The notes below the pieces were generated by a model. That model made no database searches, was not told where the DNA came from, and saw only the letters and a program-made list of their open reading frames with translations. From NCBI GenBank assembly GCA_963773315.1, contig CAVZAF010000004.1:1-64000 (forward strand): 64,000 nt of DNA, read 5' to 3'. A program made the translations under genes and the position numbers. Position 1 is the stretch's first letter; the number at the start of each line of letters is the position of its first letter. This document shows positions 39,544-48,476 of the stretch, piece by piece. Origin of the DNA: DATKAS01 sp963773315 (lineage in GTDB: Bacteria; Actinomycetota; Acidimicrobiia; Acidimicrobiales; DATKAS01).

Positions 39544-40113
39544 TCAGCTCGGTTCGTACTTGTCGCCCGCCGGCGTGACCACGTACCACACGCCGCCGAG
39601 GTCCTGGCCCTTGGCGTCTCCTGGAGCGACGTCGCTGATGAACGTGTAGAGCAGGTGGCCGTTGTACGCAACCTGCTGCGTGCCATCGGGCTGCGGAGCG
39701 ACCGACAGCTTCGACGCGTCGACGCCCGTACCCGCGACCGGCTTGCCGTCCGCGACGACCGGCGGCCAGTTCGCCTTGATGCCCGCGGGCACGGCACTCG
39801 TCGTCGCCGTTCCGTCGGGCTCGAAGAGGTACAGGGTCATACCGGCCGAGTTCACGAGGATCGGCTGGCCGATCGTCGAGTTGTCAGCAGCCGAAACGGT
39901 TGCGCTGCCCGACGCGGCCGCAGTGGTCGCCGCTCCTCCGGAGCTCGACGCTGCCGTCGTCGCGGCGCCGCCCGCTGCCGTTGATGCAGACGCAGCGGCG
40001 GTCGTGCCGGCGCTGCCTGTCGTGGCCGAAGAGCTGCCTGAGTCGTCGCCACATGCGGCGAGTGCGAGCGCGGCAACGATTGCCACCGCGACGCCGAGTA
40101 GTCGTCTGGACAC
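39544..40113 (-). CDS. Lipoprotein with two COG4315-type secreted repeats
   Basis: About 189 residues. Signal peptide RRLLGVAVAIVAALALAAC ends in a lipobox, giving a mature start CGDDSGSSS followed by a long Ala/Thr/Ser/Gly-rich spacer. The outer domain has two related segments: NSAGMTLYLFEPDG with the trailing NWPPVVADGKP, and YNGHLLYTFISDVAPGD with the trailing GGVWYVVTP. This matches the 'secreted repeat of unknown function' family. The second of two adjacent GTG codons (40113) is preferred because GGAGG lies 6 bases before it. Convergent with the CoA-transferase gene. Confidence 0.78.
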   Translation of the reverse strand: MSRRLLGVAVAIVAALALAACGDDSGSSSATTGSAGTTAAASASTAAGGAATTAASSSGGAATTAAASGSATVSAADNSTIGQPILVNSAGMTLYLFEPDGTATTSAVPAGIKANWPPVVADGKPVAGTGVDASKLSVAPQPDGTQQVAYNGHLLYTFISDVAPGDAKGQDLGGVWYVVTPAGDKYEPS

Positions 40114-40170
40114 CACAAGCCTCCGTTCCGTTCGCGTCACGTCGGGATACGGACACGGGGAACCGAGGGT

Positions 40171-41037
40171 TCAGTCAGACGCGGTCGCGACCTCGATGCG
40201 ATCCTGCGGCCAGTCCTTCGCCGCTTCGAACGCGGCCTGTGCCTTTGCCAACGTCTCCGATGCCGAGAACGCATGCGCCGGGTAGCACGCGATTCCCGCC
40301 CAGCGCGTCTGGACAGCGTCGCGTTCGCTCTGGTTCGCGTCGGTGAGCGCACGACGGAGGCGCTCGACGGTCCAGATAGCGCCGTCTTCGGGCGTGTCTT
40401 CGAGCACGAAGCCGAACCGGCCGTCCGCGAGACGGCACGCCGTGTCGGCTTCGCGCAGTGTCGTGCGGATCGCTTGCACCACCGGCTCGGGAGCGACGCG
40501 GGTCGGTGCTCCGGAGCGCACACCTTGCACGACGTCGAAGAGCACGATCGCGACAGGGCGAAGATGGCGGCGCGCCGCGGAGACGCGCGTCTCGACAGCG
40601 ATCTTGAAGTAGTCCTCGCTGAACAGCCCCGTCGGGTCGGTGATGGGGGACGTCATGACCTTCTCGACCTTCCTGGTGGCATCAGTCGGGAGGTGCGCCA
40701 CTTCGGCGCCCTCGGGCTCGGGCTCGACGATCTCGGGTGGCTCCAGGACGGCGAGAGGCTCGAGCTCGTCGGTCGCAACCTCCACTGCGGCTTCGGTCGC
40801 ACCATCGGCGTCGGTGCGGCGCCGCGCGGGCACTGGCTCGGGCTCGTTCTCGAGCTCGTTCTCGCTGAGCTGGTGCACTTCGGGCGCGGCAGGCTGTCGG
40901 GCCACGAACACTGCGACGATCGCACAGATCCCGGCGAGAAGGCCGAGCGCTGGCAGATCGAGCACAAGCGCGGCAATGCCGAGCCCCAAGCCGAGTACGC
41001 CCGGGACCAGACCGAGGACCGCCCGCCGATCAGTCAT
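40171..41037 (-). CDS. Membrane protein with degenerate GGDEF-like domain
   Basis: 288 residues. Two N-terminal hydrophobic helices (VLGLVPGVLGLGLGIAALVL and LGLLAGICAIVAVFVA) are followed by an acidic, Glu/Pro-rich linker of about 75 residues. The C-terminal domain follows the GGDEF pattern: DPTGLFSEDYFKIAVETRV, RPVAIVLFDVVQG, READTACRLADGRFGFVLED and ARAGIACYPA-like WAGIACYPAHAF. The signature R-x-G-G-D-E-F is replaced by RLADGRFGF, so cyclase activity is unlikely. It might bind c-di-GMP or act structurally. It lies just after the mutase gene on the same strand. Confidence 0.65.
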   Translation of the reverse strand: MTDRRAVLGLVPGVLGLGLGIAALVLDLPALGLLAGICAIVAVFVARQPAAPEVHQLSENELENEPEPVPARRRTDADGATEAAVEVATDELEPLAVLEPPEIVEPEPEGAEVAHLPTDATRKVEKVMTSPITDPTGLFSEDYFKIAVETRVSAARRHLRPVAIVLFDVVQGVRSGAPTRVAPEPVVQAIRTTLREADTACRLADGRFGFVLEDTPEDGAIWTVERLRRALTDANQSERDAVQTRWAGIACYPAHAFSASETLAKAQAAFEAAKDWPQDRIEVATASD

Positions 41038-41067
41038 CGGAGGACCATCGGCGCGTGCAGACTCGAA

Positions 41068-43058
41068 TCAAGCACGCACCCCCTGGGTCGATCGGCCCAT
41101 TCGTCGCTTCTCGACGATGTCGGCGATGTCGCTCATGATCCGCGAGAGCTCGAAGTCCTTGGGGGTGTACACGGCCGTGACGCCTGCGCTGAGCAGCCTT
41201 GGACGGTCCTCCTCGGGGATGATCCCGCCGACCACGACCGGCACGTCGACGCCCTCGCCGCGGAGGAGTGCGATGACCTGAGGCACGAGCTCGAGGTGGC
41301 TCCCGGACAAGATCGACAGGCCCACGACGTCGACGTCCTCGTCGCGAGCAGACGCGGCGATCTGCTCGGGCGTGAGCCGGATGCCGGAGTACACGACCTC
41401 CATGCCCGCATCGCGTGCCGCCACAGCGATCTGCTCCGCTCCGTTCGAGTGACCGTCGAGCCCGGGCTTGGCGACGAGGAACCGCGGCGGGCCTCCCGGC
41501 ATCGCGGAGATCCGCCGCGAACAGATCACGCATGTCGCCGTCACGATGGCCCACGGCCGCGCCGACGCCCGTCGGCGCCCGGTACTCGCCGAAGATCTCG
41601 CGCAACGTCTGCGCCCACTCGCCGGTCGTCACGCCCGCCTTCGCGCAGGCGATCGTGGGCGGCATGAGGTTCGCGTCAGTCGCGGCTGCCGACGCGAGAG
41701 CGCGGAGCGCGACATCGACCGCGCCCGCGTCGCGCCCCTGACGCCAGGCCTCGACATCAGCGACCATGTCCGCCTCGACTTGGGGATCGACGCGGAGGAT
41801 CGCCTCGTCACCTTCCAGCGGCGAGGCCGTGTGCTCGGTGAACGCGTTGACGCCCACGACGATCTGCTCGCCCGATTCGATGCGACGGGTGCGCTCTGAC
41901 AACGACCGCACGAGGCGACCCTTGATCTCCTCGATGGCCCCGAACGCTCCACCGAGCGACAGCACGTCTTCGAGCTCGGCCCACGCTGCCTCGGCGAGCT
42001 CTGTGGTCCGCGCTTCCATGACGACCGAGCCGTCGAAGATGTCATCGTGCTCGAGCAGGTCGGTCTCGAACGCGAGCACCTGTTGCATTCGCAACGACCA
42101 TTGCTGATCCCACGGGCGAGGCAGCCCGAGCGCCTCGTTCCATGCCGGCAGCTGGATCGAGCGGGCCCGCGCCCGTTTCGACAGCGTGACCGCGAGCATC
42201 TCGAGGATGATGCGCTGCACGTTGTTCTCGGGCTGGTTCTCGGTGAGCCCGAGCGAGTTGACCTGCACCCCATAGCGAAAGCGGCGAAGCGCCGGATCGA
42301 TGATGCCGTAGCGCTCGATGCCGATGCGGTCCCACAGGTCGGTCATCGCGCGGAGCTTGCAGATCTCGTCGACGAAGCGGATGCCCGCGTTGACGAAGAA
42401 CGAGATCGAACCGAACACCGCGGGGAACCGATCGGGCTCGACCTGGCCCGACTGCTGCACGGCGTCGAGCACTCCGATCGCGGTCGCGAGCGCGTACGCG
42501 ATCTCTTGCACCGGCGTCGCGCCAGCCTCTTGCAGGTGGTAGCTGCAGACGTTGATCGGGTTCCACTTGGGCGCGTGATGCGCGGACCAGGCGACCATGT
42601 CGACGATCAACCGACGGCTCGGCTCGGGCGGGAAGATGTAGGTGCCGCGCGACAGGTACTCCTTGACGATGTCGTTCTGGGTGGTGCCGCGGAGATCGGC
42701 TCGACGCGACGCCCTGCTCCTCGGCGTTCGCGACGTAGAGCGCAAAGAGCCACGCGGCCGTCGCGTTGATCGTCATCGAGGTGTTCATCTGCCCGCTCGG
42801 GATGCCGTCGAGCAGCGTGCGCATGTGGCCGAGATGCGCGACCGGCACACCCACCTTGCCGACCTCGCCCTTCGCCATCGGCGAGTCGGGGTCGTAGCCC
42901 GTCTGGGTCGGCAGGTCGAACGCGATCGACAGGCCGGTCTGCCCCTTCGCGAGGTTCGTGCGGTAGAGCTCGTTCGACGCGGTCGCGGTGGAATGACCCG
43001 AGTACGTCCGCATGAGCCACGGTTGGTCGCGCTCGGTCACGCCTCCATTCTCGCTCAC
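41068..43058 (-). CDS. meaA: Ethylmalonyl-CoA mutase / MeaA-type B12-dependent acyl-CoA mutase (two frameshifts)
   Basis: About 662 residues after removing an extra base near 42698 and another near 41496. The N-terminal TIM barrel carries MRTYSGHSTATASNELYR, AKGQTGLSIAFDLPTQTGYD and NVCSYHLQEAGATPVQEIA, and the adenosyl/CoA-contacting NSLGLTENQPENNVQRIIL. The C-terminal cobalamin domain has the base-off His motif in KPGLDGHSNGAEQIA. Fusion order, length and the blocks LPAWNEALGLPRPWDQQWSL match MeaA/Ecm more closely than methylmalonyl-CoA mutase large subunit. It converts ethylmalonyl-CoA to methylsuccinyl-CoA, completing a step set up by ccr in this window. Start: GTG at 43058 or 43040. Confidence 0.85.
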
Positions 43059-43068
43059 TGGTCTCGTC

Positions 43069-43740
43069 TCACCATGCGTCGGCGACCTCCACCTCACGCG
43101 CCTCTTCGAGCGCGACCACGTAGCGCGGTCGTGGGATCTCGATGACACCGAGCGTGCGCAAGTGCGGTGTCGCCCACTGCACGTCGAGCAGCCGGTAGCC
43201 CGCGGCACGCAACCGGTCGACCAGATCGACGAGCGCGACCTTCGACGCGTCGACCGCGCTGCTGAACATCGACTCGCCGGCGAAGAACCCACCGATCGCG
43301 ATGCCGTAGAGGCCACCGACGAGCTCGCCTTCGTCGCTCCACGTCTCGACGCTGTGAACCCAGCCGAGCTCGTGCATGCGGACATACGCCGCGACCATCG
43401 GCTCGGAGATCCATCCACCGGCACGGCGGGGATCACCGCAAGCTCGCATCACGGCCTCGAACCTCGTGTCGACCCGAACCTCGTACCGATGCGTCGAACG
43501 GCGCAGCGACCGCGAGACGCGCAGCTCGTCCAAGGGCAGGACGCCTCGTGGATCAGGGGACCACCACCCCATCGGCCCGTTGTGTCCGGCCGGCATCGGG
43601 AAGAGGCCGGTGCGGTACGCGGCGAGCAAGGTGCCGGGCTCGAGGTCGGCGCCCACGCCGACGAGGCCGTCCTCATCGGCGGCGTCGACGGGCGGAAACT
43701 GCCATGAGGTCGGCGGAGGCTCGACCGGCCGTGCGGCCAT
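43069..43740 (-). CDS. aat: Leucyl/phenylalanyl-tRNA--protein transferase
   Basis: 223 residues. Family blocks: FPPVDAADEDGLVGVGADLE at the start, AAYRTGLFPMPAGHNGPMGW, WWSPDPRGVLPLDELRVSRS, WISEPMVAAYVRMHELGWVH and GGLYGIAIGGFFAGESMFS. The enzyme adds Leu or Phe to N-terminal Lys/Arg of proteins for ClpS/ClpAP degradation. The ATG at 43740 begins the conserved part. Stop lies 11 bases from the mutase start, so the two may be cotranscribed by chance of packing. Confidence 0.93.
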   Translation of the reverse strand: MAARPVEPPPTSWQFPPVDAADEDGLVGVGADLEPGTLLAAYRTGLFPMPAGHNGPMGWWSPDPRGVLPLDELRVSRSLRRSTHRYEVRVDTRFEAVMRACGDPRRAGGWISEPMVAAYVRMHELGWVHSVETWSDEGELVGGLYGIAIGGFFAGESMFSSAVDASKVALVDLVDRLRAAGYRLLDVQWATPHLRTLGVIEIPRPRYVVALEEAREVEVADAW

Positions 43741-43753
43741 CGACCCTCGTGTG

Positions 43754-44608
43754 CTACTTGCGGTAGTCGTAGAAGCCGAAGCCGGACTTACGACCGAGGC
43801 GGCCCGCGCTGACCATGCGGCGCAGCAGCGGCGCGGGCGCGTAGTTCGGGTCGCGGAACTCGTCGTAGAGCGCATCGAGGATGGCGACCGACGTGTCGAG
43901 ACCCACGAGGTCGAGCAGAGCGAACGGGCCCATCGGGAAGTTGCAACCGCCCTTCATGGCGGCGTCGATGTCTTCGCGAGAGGCCGTTCCGGTTTCGAGC
44001 ATGCGCACTGCGTTGTTCAAGTAAGGGAACAACAGCGCGTTGACCACGAACCCGGCTCGGTCCTCGACGACGACCGCTTCTTTCCCACACGCGTCGGCGA
44101 ACTCGCGTGCTGCGGCGATCGTCTCGTCGCTCGCAAGCAACGGACGCACGACCTCGACGAGGCTCATCGCCGGCGCGGGGTTGAAGAAGTGGATGCCGCA
44201 GACGCGCTCCGGTCGACCGGTCTCGACCGCCATCTCGACGACCGGCAGGGTCGACGTGTTGGTCGCGAGGATGGCGTCGGCCCGGCAGTAGTGGTCGAGC
44301 TCGCGGAAGAGCTGCTTCTTCATGGCGAGGTCTTCGACGATCGACTCGATCACGAGATCGCAGTCCGAGAGGTCACTGAGCACGGTCGTGGCCGTGACCC
44401 GCGAGATCACCGCAGCGCGCTCGGCCTCGTCGAGCTTGCCCCGCTCGACCTGCTTGGCCAGCGCCTTCTCGAGAGCGGCGACCATGCCCTCGGCGCTCGC
44501 TTCGTGGCGCGAACGCAGGATCACCTCGAACCCGGCCTTGGCGGCGACCTCGGCGATGCCCGCGCCCATGATCCCCGACCCGACGATCCCAACCCGCTTG
44601 ACGGTCAC
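43754..44608 (-). CDS. 3-hydroxybutyryl-CoA dehydrogenase
   Basis: 284 residues. N-terminal NAD(P) Rossmann motif VGIVGSGIMGAGIAEVAAKA, then VIESIVEDLAMKKQLF, the catalytic His region CGIHFFNPAPAMSLVEVV, and the C-terminal domain with GFVVNALLFPYLNNAVRMLE and GRLGRKSGFGFYDY. Length is normal for the stand-alone enzyme (Hbd/PaaH). It oxidises or forms 3-hydroxybutyryl-CoA, between the thiolase at 18 kb and Ccr at 19 kb in the ethylmalonyl-CoA route. GTG start at 44608. Precedes aat on the same strand with a 13-base gap. Confidence 0.92.
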   Translation of the reverse strand: MTVKRVGIVGSGIMGAGIAEVAAKAGFEVILRSRHEASAEGMVAALEKALAKQVERGKLDEAERAAVISRVTATTVLSDLSDCDLVIESIVEDLAMKKQLFRELDHYCRADAILATNTSTLPVVEMAVETGRPERVCGIHFFNPAPAMSLVEVVRPLLASDETIAAAREFADACGKEAVVVEDRAGFVVNALLFPYLNNAVRMLETGTASREDIDAAMKGGCNFPMGPFALLDLVGLDTSVAILDALYDEFRDPNYAPAPLLRRMVSAGRLGRKSGFGFYDYRK

Positions 44609-44711
44609 CCCGCGATGTTACCGGCGGGTAGGAACAGGCTTCCAGACGACGTCACCGGGCGTTCACACCGCGTCGACCGGGAAGTCAGGTCGCGTCGATA
44701 CCGTCGAAGGC

Positions 44712-45473
44712 ATGTCGACTGCAACGGCCCGGCCGGTACGCCACATCGAGCTCGAGCGCGCCTTCAACTTCCGTGACCTGGGCGGATATCCCACCGCCGA
44801 TGGCCGCATCACCAGGTGGCAGATCCTGTACCGGGCCGACGGCATCCACCGGATCTCAGCGGCCGACGTCCTCACACTCCAGCCCCTCGGGCTGCGCACC
44901 GTCATCGACCTCCGCACCCCGGTCGAGATCGCTGAACACGGCCGTTTCCCCCTCGAAACGTACGCCGTCGAGTACCACCACCACCCCGTGCTCGACGTCG
45001 TGTGGAGCCCCGAGCAGATCGAGGCTCTGGGCGACTCGCCGACCTTCCTCGTAGACCGCTACCGCGAGATGCTCGTGACGGGCGAGGGCGCGCTCGGCCG
45101 TTCTCTGCGCTTGCTCGCCGAGAACGACACATACCCCGCGGTGTTCCACTGCGCTGCGGGCAAGGACCGCACCGGCATCCTCGCGGCACTCGTGCTGTCG
45201 CTCGTCGGCGTGCCCGACGAGGTGATCGCGGAGGACTACGCGCTCAGCGGCGAGGGCGTCGCCCGCATGATCGAGTGGGCGATCGAGAACATGCCCGAGG
45301 CACGTGAGCGCATGAGCAAAGCGCCGAGCTCGCTGATGGAGGCCGAGCCCGAGAGCATCCTCGCCCTGCTCGACCACATCCGAGCCGACCACGGCACGGT
45401 CGAGCAGTACGTCGGCACGTTGGGCGTCGAACGCGTCCACATCGAGCGCTTGCGAGCCGCTCTCGTCAGCTGA
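44712..45473 (+). CDS. Tyrosine-protein phosphatase (PTP/LpxA-type, Y_phosphatase3 family)
   Basis: 253 residues. The catalytic P-loop is FHCAAGKDRTGILAAL (C-x5-R with the K-D-R variant typical of bacterial MptpB-like dual lipid/tyrosine phosphatases). The N-terminal block is FNFRDLGGYPTADGRITRW and the general-acid region lies in LGLRTVIDLRTPVEI. Start ATG at 44712 follows TACCGT (44699-44704) by 7 bases, another leaderless-type start. Possible substrates are phosphotyrosine or phosphoinositides. Convergence with neighbours gives no functional hint. Confidence 0.87.
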   Translation: MSTATARPVRHIELERAFNFRDLGGYPTADGRITRWQILYRADGIHRISAADVLTLQPLGLRTVIDLRTPVEIAEHGRFPLETYAVEYHHHPVLDVVWSPEQIEALGDSPTFLVDRYREMLVTGEGALGRSLRLLAENDTYPAVFHCAAGKDRTGILAALVLSLVGVPDEVIAEDYALSGEGVARMIEWAIENMPEARERMSKAPSSLMEAEPESILALLDHIRADHGTVEQYVGTLGVERVHIERLRAALVS

Positions 45474-45501
45474 GCACCGGCGTCCCACTACCGTGGCCGC
45501 G

Positions 45502-46165
45502 GTGAGCGGCACGCTGGCACTGGTGGGCGGAGGCGAGTTCGGCAGCGACTGCGGCTTCGACGCCGACCTGCTGTCGATCGCACAGGCGAGCGAGGTGCTC
45601 ATCATGCCGACAGGCGCCGCGTACGAGCACCCCGAACGAGCGGTCGCACTGGCCACATCGCACTTCGAGTCGCTCGGCGCCAAAGCCGCGAGGTCTCATG
45701 GTGCTGAACCGGCACGACGCGCTCGACGACGCGAACAGCGCCGAGGCCCGCAACGCGCGATTCGTCTACATCACGGGTGGTTCACCGATGCACCTTCGCT
45801 CGGTGCTGAAGGCCACGCCGGTATGGGAGGGCCTGCTCGAGGCGTGGCGCAACGGCGCGGTGATCGCGGGTTCGTCGGCCGGGGCGATGGCACTGTGCGA
45901 CCCGATGGTCGACCCTCGCGGCGGCGCGTTCACGCTCGGGCTCGGGTTGCTCGAACAGGTCGCGGTGATCCCCCATCACGATCAGTGGAGCCACGATCGC
46001 TCGCGCCGCACGTTCGAGCTCGCGGGCAGCTCGTTCCCGATCGTCGCGGTGGACGAGCAGACCGCGGCGATCCGTGGCGGCGACGGCACATGGCGCGCGG
46101 CGGGGCTCGGCAAGGTGCAGGTCATGCTCGACGGCCAAGAGGTCGGCCTCGAACGCCTCCCCTGA
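45502..46165 (+). CDS. Peptidase S51-like / cyanophycinase-like protein (one frameshift)
   Basis: About 220 residues after removing one extra base near 45687 (ESLGAKA then RGLMVLNRHDALDD). The class I glutamine-amidotransferase-like fold is visible: GTLALVGGGEFGSD, ARFVYITGGSPMHLRSVL, and the nucleophile elbow IAGSSAGAMALCD with the catalytic Ser. The His region is VIPHHDQWSHDRSRR. The GTG at 45502 is preferred over 45493 because TACCGT at 45489-45494 sits 7 bases before it. Likely a dipeptidase E or cyanophycinase relative; no cyanophycin synthetase gene is nearby. Confidence 0.78.
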
Positions 46166-46248
46166 CCGATCACGCCGCAGGTCCTCGCCCACCCGACGGG
46201 ATTGATGATTGAAGGGCGCTATGCGGTCCCCGATCCGTCAATCCCGGG

Positions 46249-47133
46249 TCAGGACTCGGTGATCGTCACCTTCTGGATCTGAACCGGCTGGGACGGCGGC
46301 CCGTCCACGCCAGGCACCGCCAGCGCCGCGATCGTGTTGATCGTGGTGTCGAGGCCGTCGGTGATCTGACCGAAGAGCGAGTACTGCGGAGGCAGCTGCG
46401 TGCCCTGCGAGCCGCTGATCACGAAGAACTGGCTTCCGTTCGTGTTCGGCCCGGAGTTCGCCATGGCGAGTGAGCCGAGCTTGTACGCACCCTTCGCTGG
46501 GAGCTCGTCCTCGAACGTGTAGCCCGGGCCGCCGGTGCCGTCGCCCTTCGGGTCACCGCACTGGATCACGAAGTCCGAGACGATTCGGTGGCACGTGATG
46601 CCGTCGTAGTAGTGGTACAGCGAGAGCACGACGAAGTTGTTCACCGTCTTCGGCGCGGCCTTGGGGTCGAGCTCGATGGTGAAGCTGCCGAAGTTGGTGT
46701 CGACCACCGCCGTGTACTTCTTCGCCGGGTCGATGCACATCGGCGGCGCCTTCTCGAACGACGTCGTGCGCTCGGCCGAGCCGTCGGTCGGCGGGCAGGG
46801 CGTATCGCCGGTGATGGCCTTCCCTGCGATCGTCGTGACGGTCGAAGCGGTGGACGCCGCGGTCGTGCTCGCACCCGCCACCGTGGTGACGGTGCTGCCA
46901 GCCCCGGTCGTGTTGGCGCCAGCTGCGACGGTGGTGCCCGACGACACGCTCGAGTTGTTGTTGTTCCCGCCGACGAGCCGGCTGATGCCGAACGCCACCG
47001 CGATGAACGCGACGAGCAGGATCGCACCGCGGATGACAGTCCGCTTGCGCTTCGCTGCAGACTGCTCGGCCTCTTGGGCCTCGAGACGGGCCTGACGACC
47101 GGCTTTCTGGCGTTCACGTTTTGCGGTGCCCAC
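46249..47133 (-). CDS. Membrane-anchored cyclophilin-type peptidyl-prolyl isomerase
   Basis: 294 residues. A basic cytoplasmic start (GTAKRERQKAGRQARLEAQE) leads into one helix (VIRGAILLVAFIAVAFGISR), then a Gly/Ala/Thr/Ser spacer and an outer cyclophilin domain: GSFTIELDPKAAPKTVNNFV, YYDGITCHRIVSDFVIQCGD, YTFEDELPAKGAYKLGSLAM and SGPNTNGSQFFVISG. The key Arg, Phe and Gln of the active site are present. It probably folds exported proteins. Start 65 bases from the divergent aspartokinase start. Confidence 0.9.
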   Translation of the reverse strand: MGTAKRERQKAGRQARLEAQEAEQSAAKRKRTVIRGAILLVAFIAVAFGISRLVGGNNNNSSVSSGTTVAAGANTTGAGSTVTTVAGASTTAASTASTVTTIAGKAITGDTPCPPTDGSAERTTSFEKAPPMCIDPAKKYTAVVDTNFGSFTIELDPKAAPKTVNNFVVLSLYHYYDGITCHRIVSDFVIQCGDPKGDGTGGPGYTFEDELPAKGAYKLGSLAMANSGPNTNGSQFFVISGSQGTQLPPQYSLFGQITDGLDTTINTIAALAVPGVDGPPSQPVQIQKVTITES

Positions 47134-47183
47134 GAGCCGGAGAACCTACCGGTTTACCTGGATGGCCCCACAGTCGGCACTGG

Positions 47184-47189
47184 TACCTT
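47184..47189 (+). promoter_or_regulatory. -10 element (TACCTT) for leaderless lysC
   Basis: TACCTT ends 8 bases before the GTG at 47198 with no ribosome-binding site, in the short divergent region shared with the cyclophilin gene. Confidence 0.4.
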
Positions 47190-47197
47190 CCAACGCC

Positions 47198-48412
47198 GTG
47201 GCCCTCCTCGTGCAGAAGTACGGCGGCACCTCCGTCGCCGACGCCGACCGCATCAGGGCCGTCGCCGACCACGTGGCGCGCACGCATCGTCAAGGCAACG
47301 ACGTCATCGTCGTCGTGAGCGCGATGGGCAAGGAGACCGACGACCTCATCGCCCTCGCGAACCAGGTGTCATCGGTCCAGCCCGGCCGCGAGATGGACAT
47401 GCTGCTCACCGCCGGCGAGCGGAAGTCGATGGCCCTGTTGTGCATGGCGCTCGCCGAGCTCGGCCTCGAGGCGTCCTCGTTCACAGGCAGCCAGGCCGGC
47501 ATCGTCACCGACACCGTGCACGGCAAGGCCAAGATCCTCGAGGTCAAGGGCGACCGGCTCCGCGACGCGATCGCGGCTCGGCACATCCCCGTCGTCGCCG
47601 GCTTCCAAGGTGTGTCGACCGCGAACGACGTGACGACGTTGGGTCGCGGCGGCTCCGACACGACCGCGGTCGCGCTCGCGGCCGCCTTCAAGGCCGACGT
47701 GTGCGAGATCTACACCGACGTGACCGGCGTGTTCACAGCCGACCCACGCGTCGTGCCGACCGCGCGCCGCCTGAGCCGCGTCTCGTTCGAGGAAGTCCTC
47801 GAGATGGCCGCCACCGGCGGGCGCGTGCTCGCGCTCCGGTCGGTCGAGTTCGCCCGCAACCACCATGTGCCCCTCCACGTCCGCTCGAGCTTCACGTGGG
47901 AGCCGGGCACGTGGGTCACCGAGGAGGACGCTTCGATGGAAGCCCCGATCATCTCCGCCGTCACCCACGACACGTCCGAAGCGAAGGTGACGATCACGGG
48001 CGTGCCCGACAAGCCGGGCATCGCCGCTCGGCTCTTCCGGGCGCTCGCCGACGAGTCTGTGAACGTCGACATGATCGTGCAGAACACCTCGATCGGAGGA
48101 GCGACCGACATCTCGTTCACGGTGCCGAAGGCCGACCTCGCCGCGAGCGAGCGCGTCACCGGCGCGCTCGTCGCCGAGATCGGGGCGAACGGCGTGACCC
48201 ACGACGCGAACATCGGGCGGGTGTCGCTCGTCGGCGCCGGCATGAAGACGAACCCTGGCGTCGCGGCGACGATGTTCGAGACCCTGGCGAACAACGGGGT
48301 GAACATCGAGATGATCTCGACGTCGTCGATCCGCATCTCGTGCGTCGTCGCTGCAGACGACGTCGAGCGGTCAGTGCAGGCGCTGCACGACGCGTTCGCC
48401 CTGAGCGCCTGA
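47198..48412 (+). CDS. lysC: Aspartate kinase
   Basis: 404 residues. Catalytic domain motifs: LVQKYGGTSVADADRI, VIVVVSAMGKETDDLI, AGFQGVSTANDVTTLGRGGS and EIYTDVTGVFTADPRVV. Two C-terminal ACT domains follow (AKVTITGVPDKPGIAARLFR and GRVSLVGAGMKTNPGVAATM), which bind lysine/threonine for feedback control in this family. GTG 47198 begins the conserved region; a longer open frame upstream runs into the cyclophilin promoter. asd follows after 64 bases, the usual aspartate-pathway pair for lysine, threonine, methionine and diaminopimelate. Confidence 0.95.
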   Translation: MALLVQKYGGTSVADADRIRAVADHVARTHRQGNDVIVVVSAMGKETDDLIALANQVSSVQPGREMDMLLTAGERKSMALLCMALAELGLEASSFTGSQAGIVTDTVHGKAKILEVKGDRLRDAIAARHIPVVAGFQGVSTANDVTTLGRGGSDTTAVALAAAFKADVCEIYTDVTGVFTADPRVVPTARRLSRVSFEEVLEMAATGGRVLALRSVEFARNHHVPLHVRSSFTWEPGTWVTEEDASMEAPIISAVTHDTSEAKVTITGVPDKPGIAARLFRALADESVNVDMIVQNTSIGGATDISFTVPKADLAASERVTGALVAEIGANGVTHDANIGRVSLVGAGMKTNPGVAATMFETLANNGVNIEMISTSSIRISCVVAADDVERSVQALHDAFALSA

Positions 48413-48463
48413 CAGCTGGGGCTCCGGGCCGAAACTGCCGGGATCGGCGGGAGGGCCCGCCGG

Positions 48464-48469
48464 TAGCCT
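48464..48469 (+). promoter_or_regulatory. -10 element (TAGCCT) for leaderless asd
   Basis: TAGCCT ends 7 bases before the asd ATG. It implies asd can be transcribed separately from lysC although the genes are adjacent. Confidence 0.45.
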
Positions 48470-48476
48470 GACGGCC

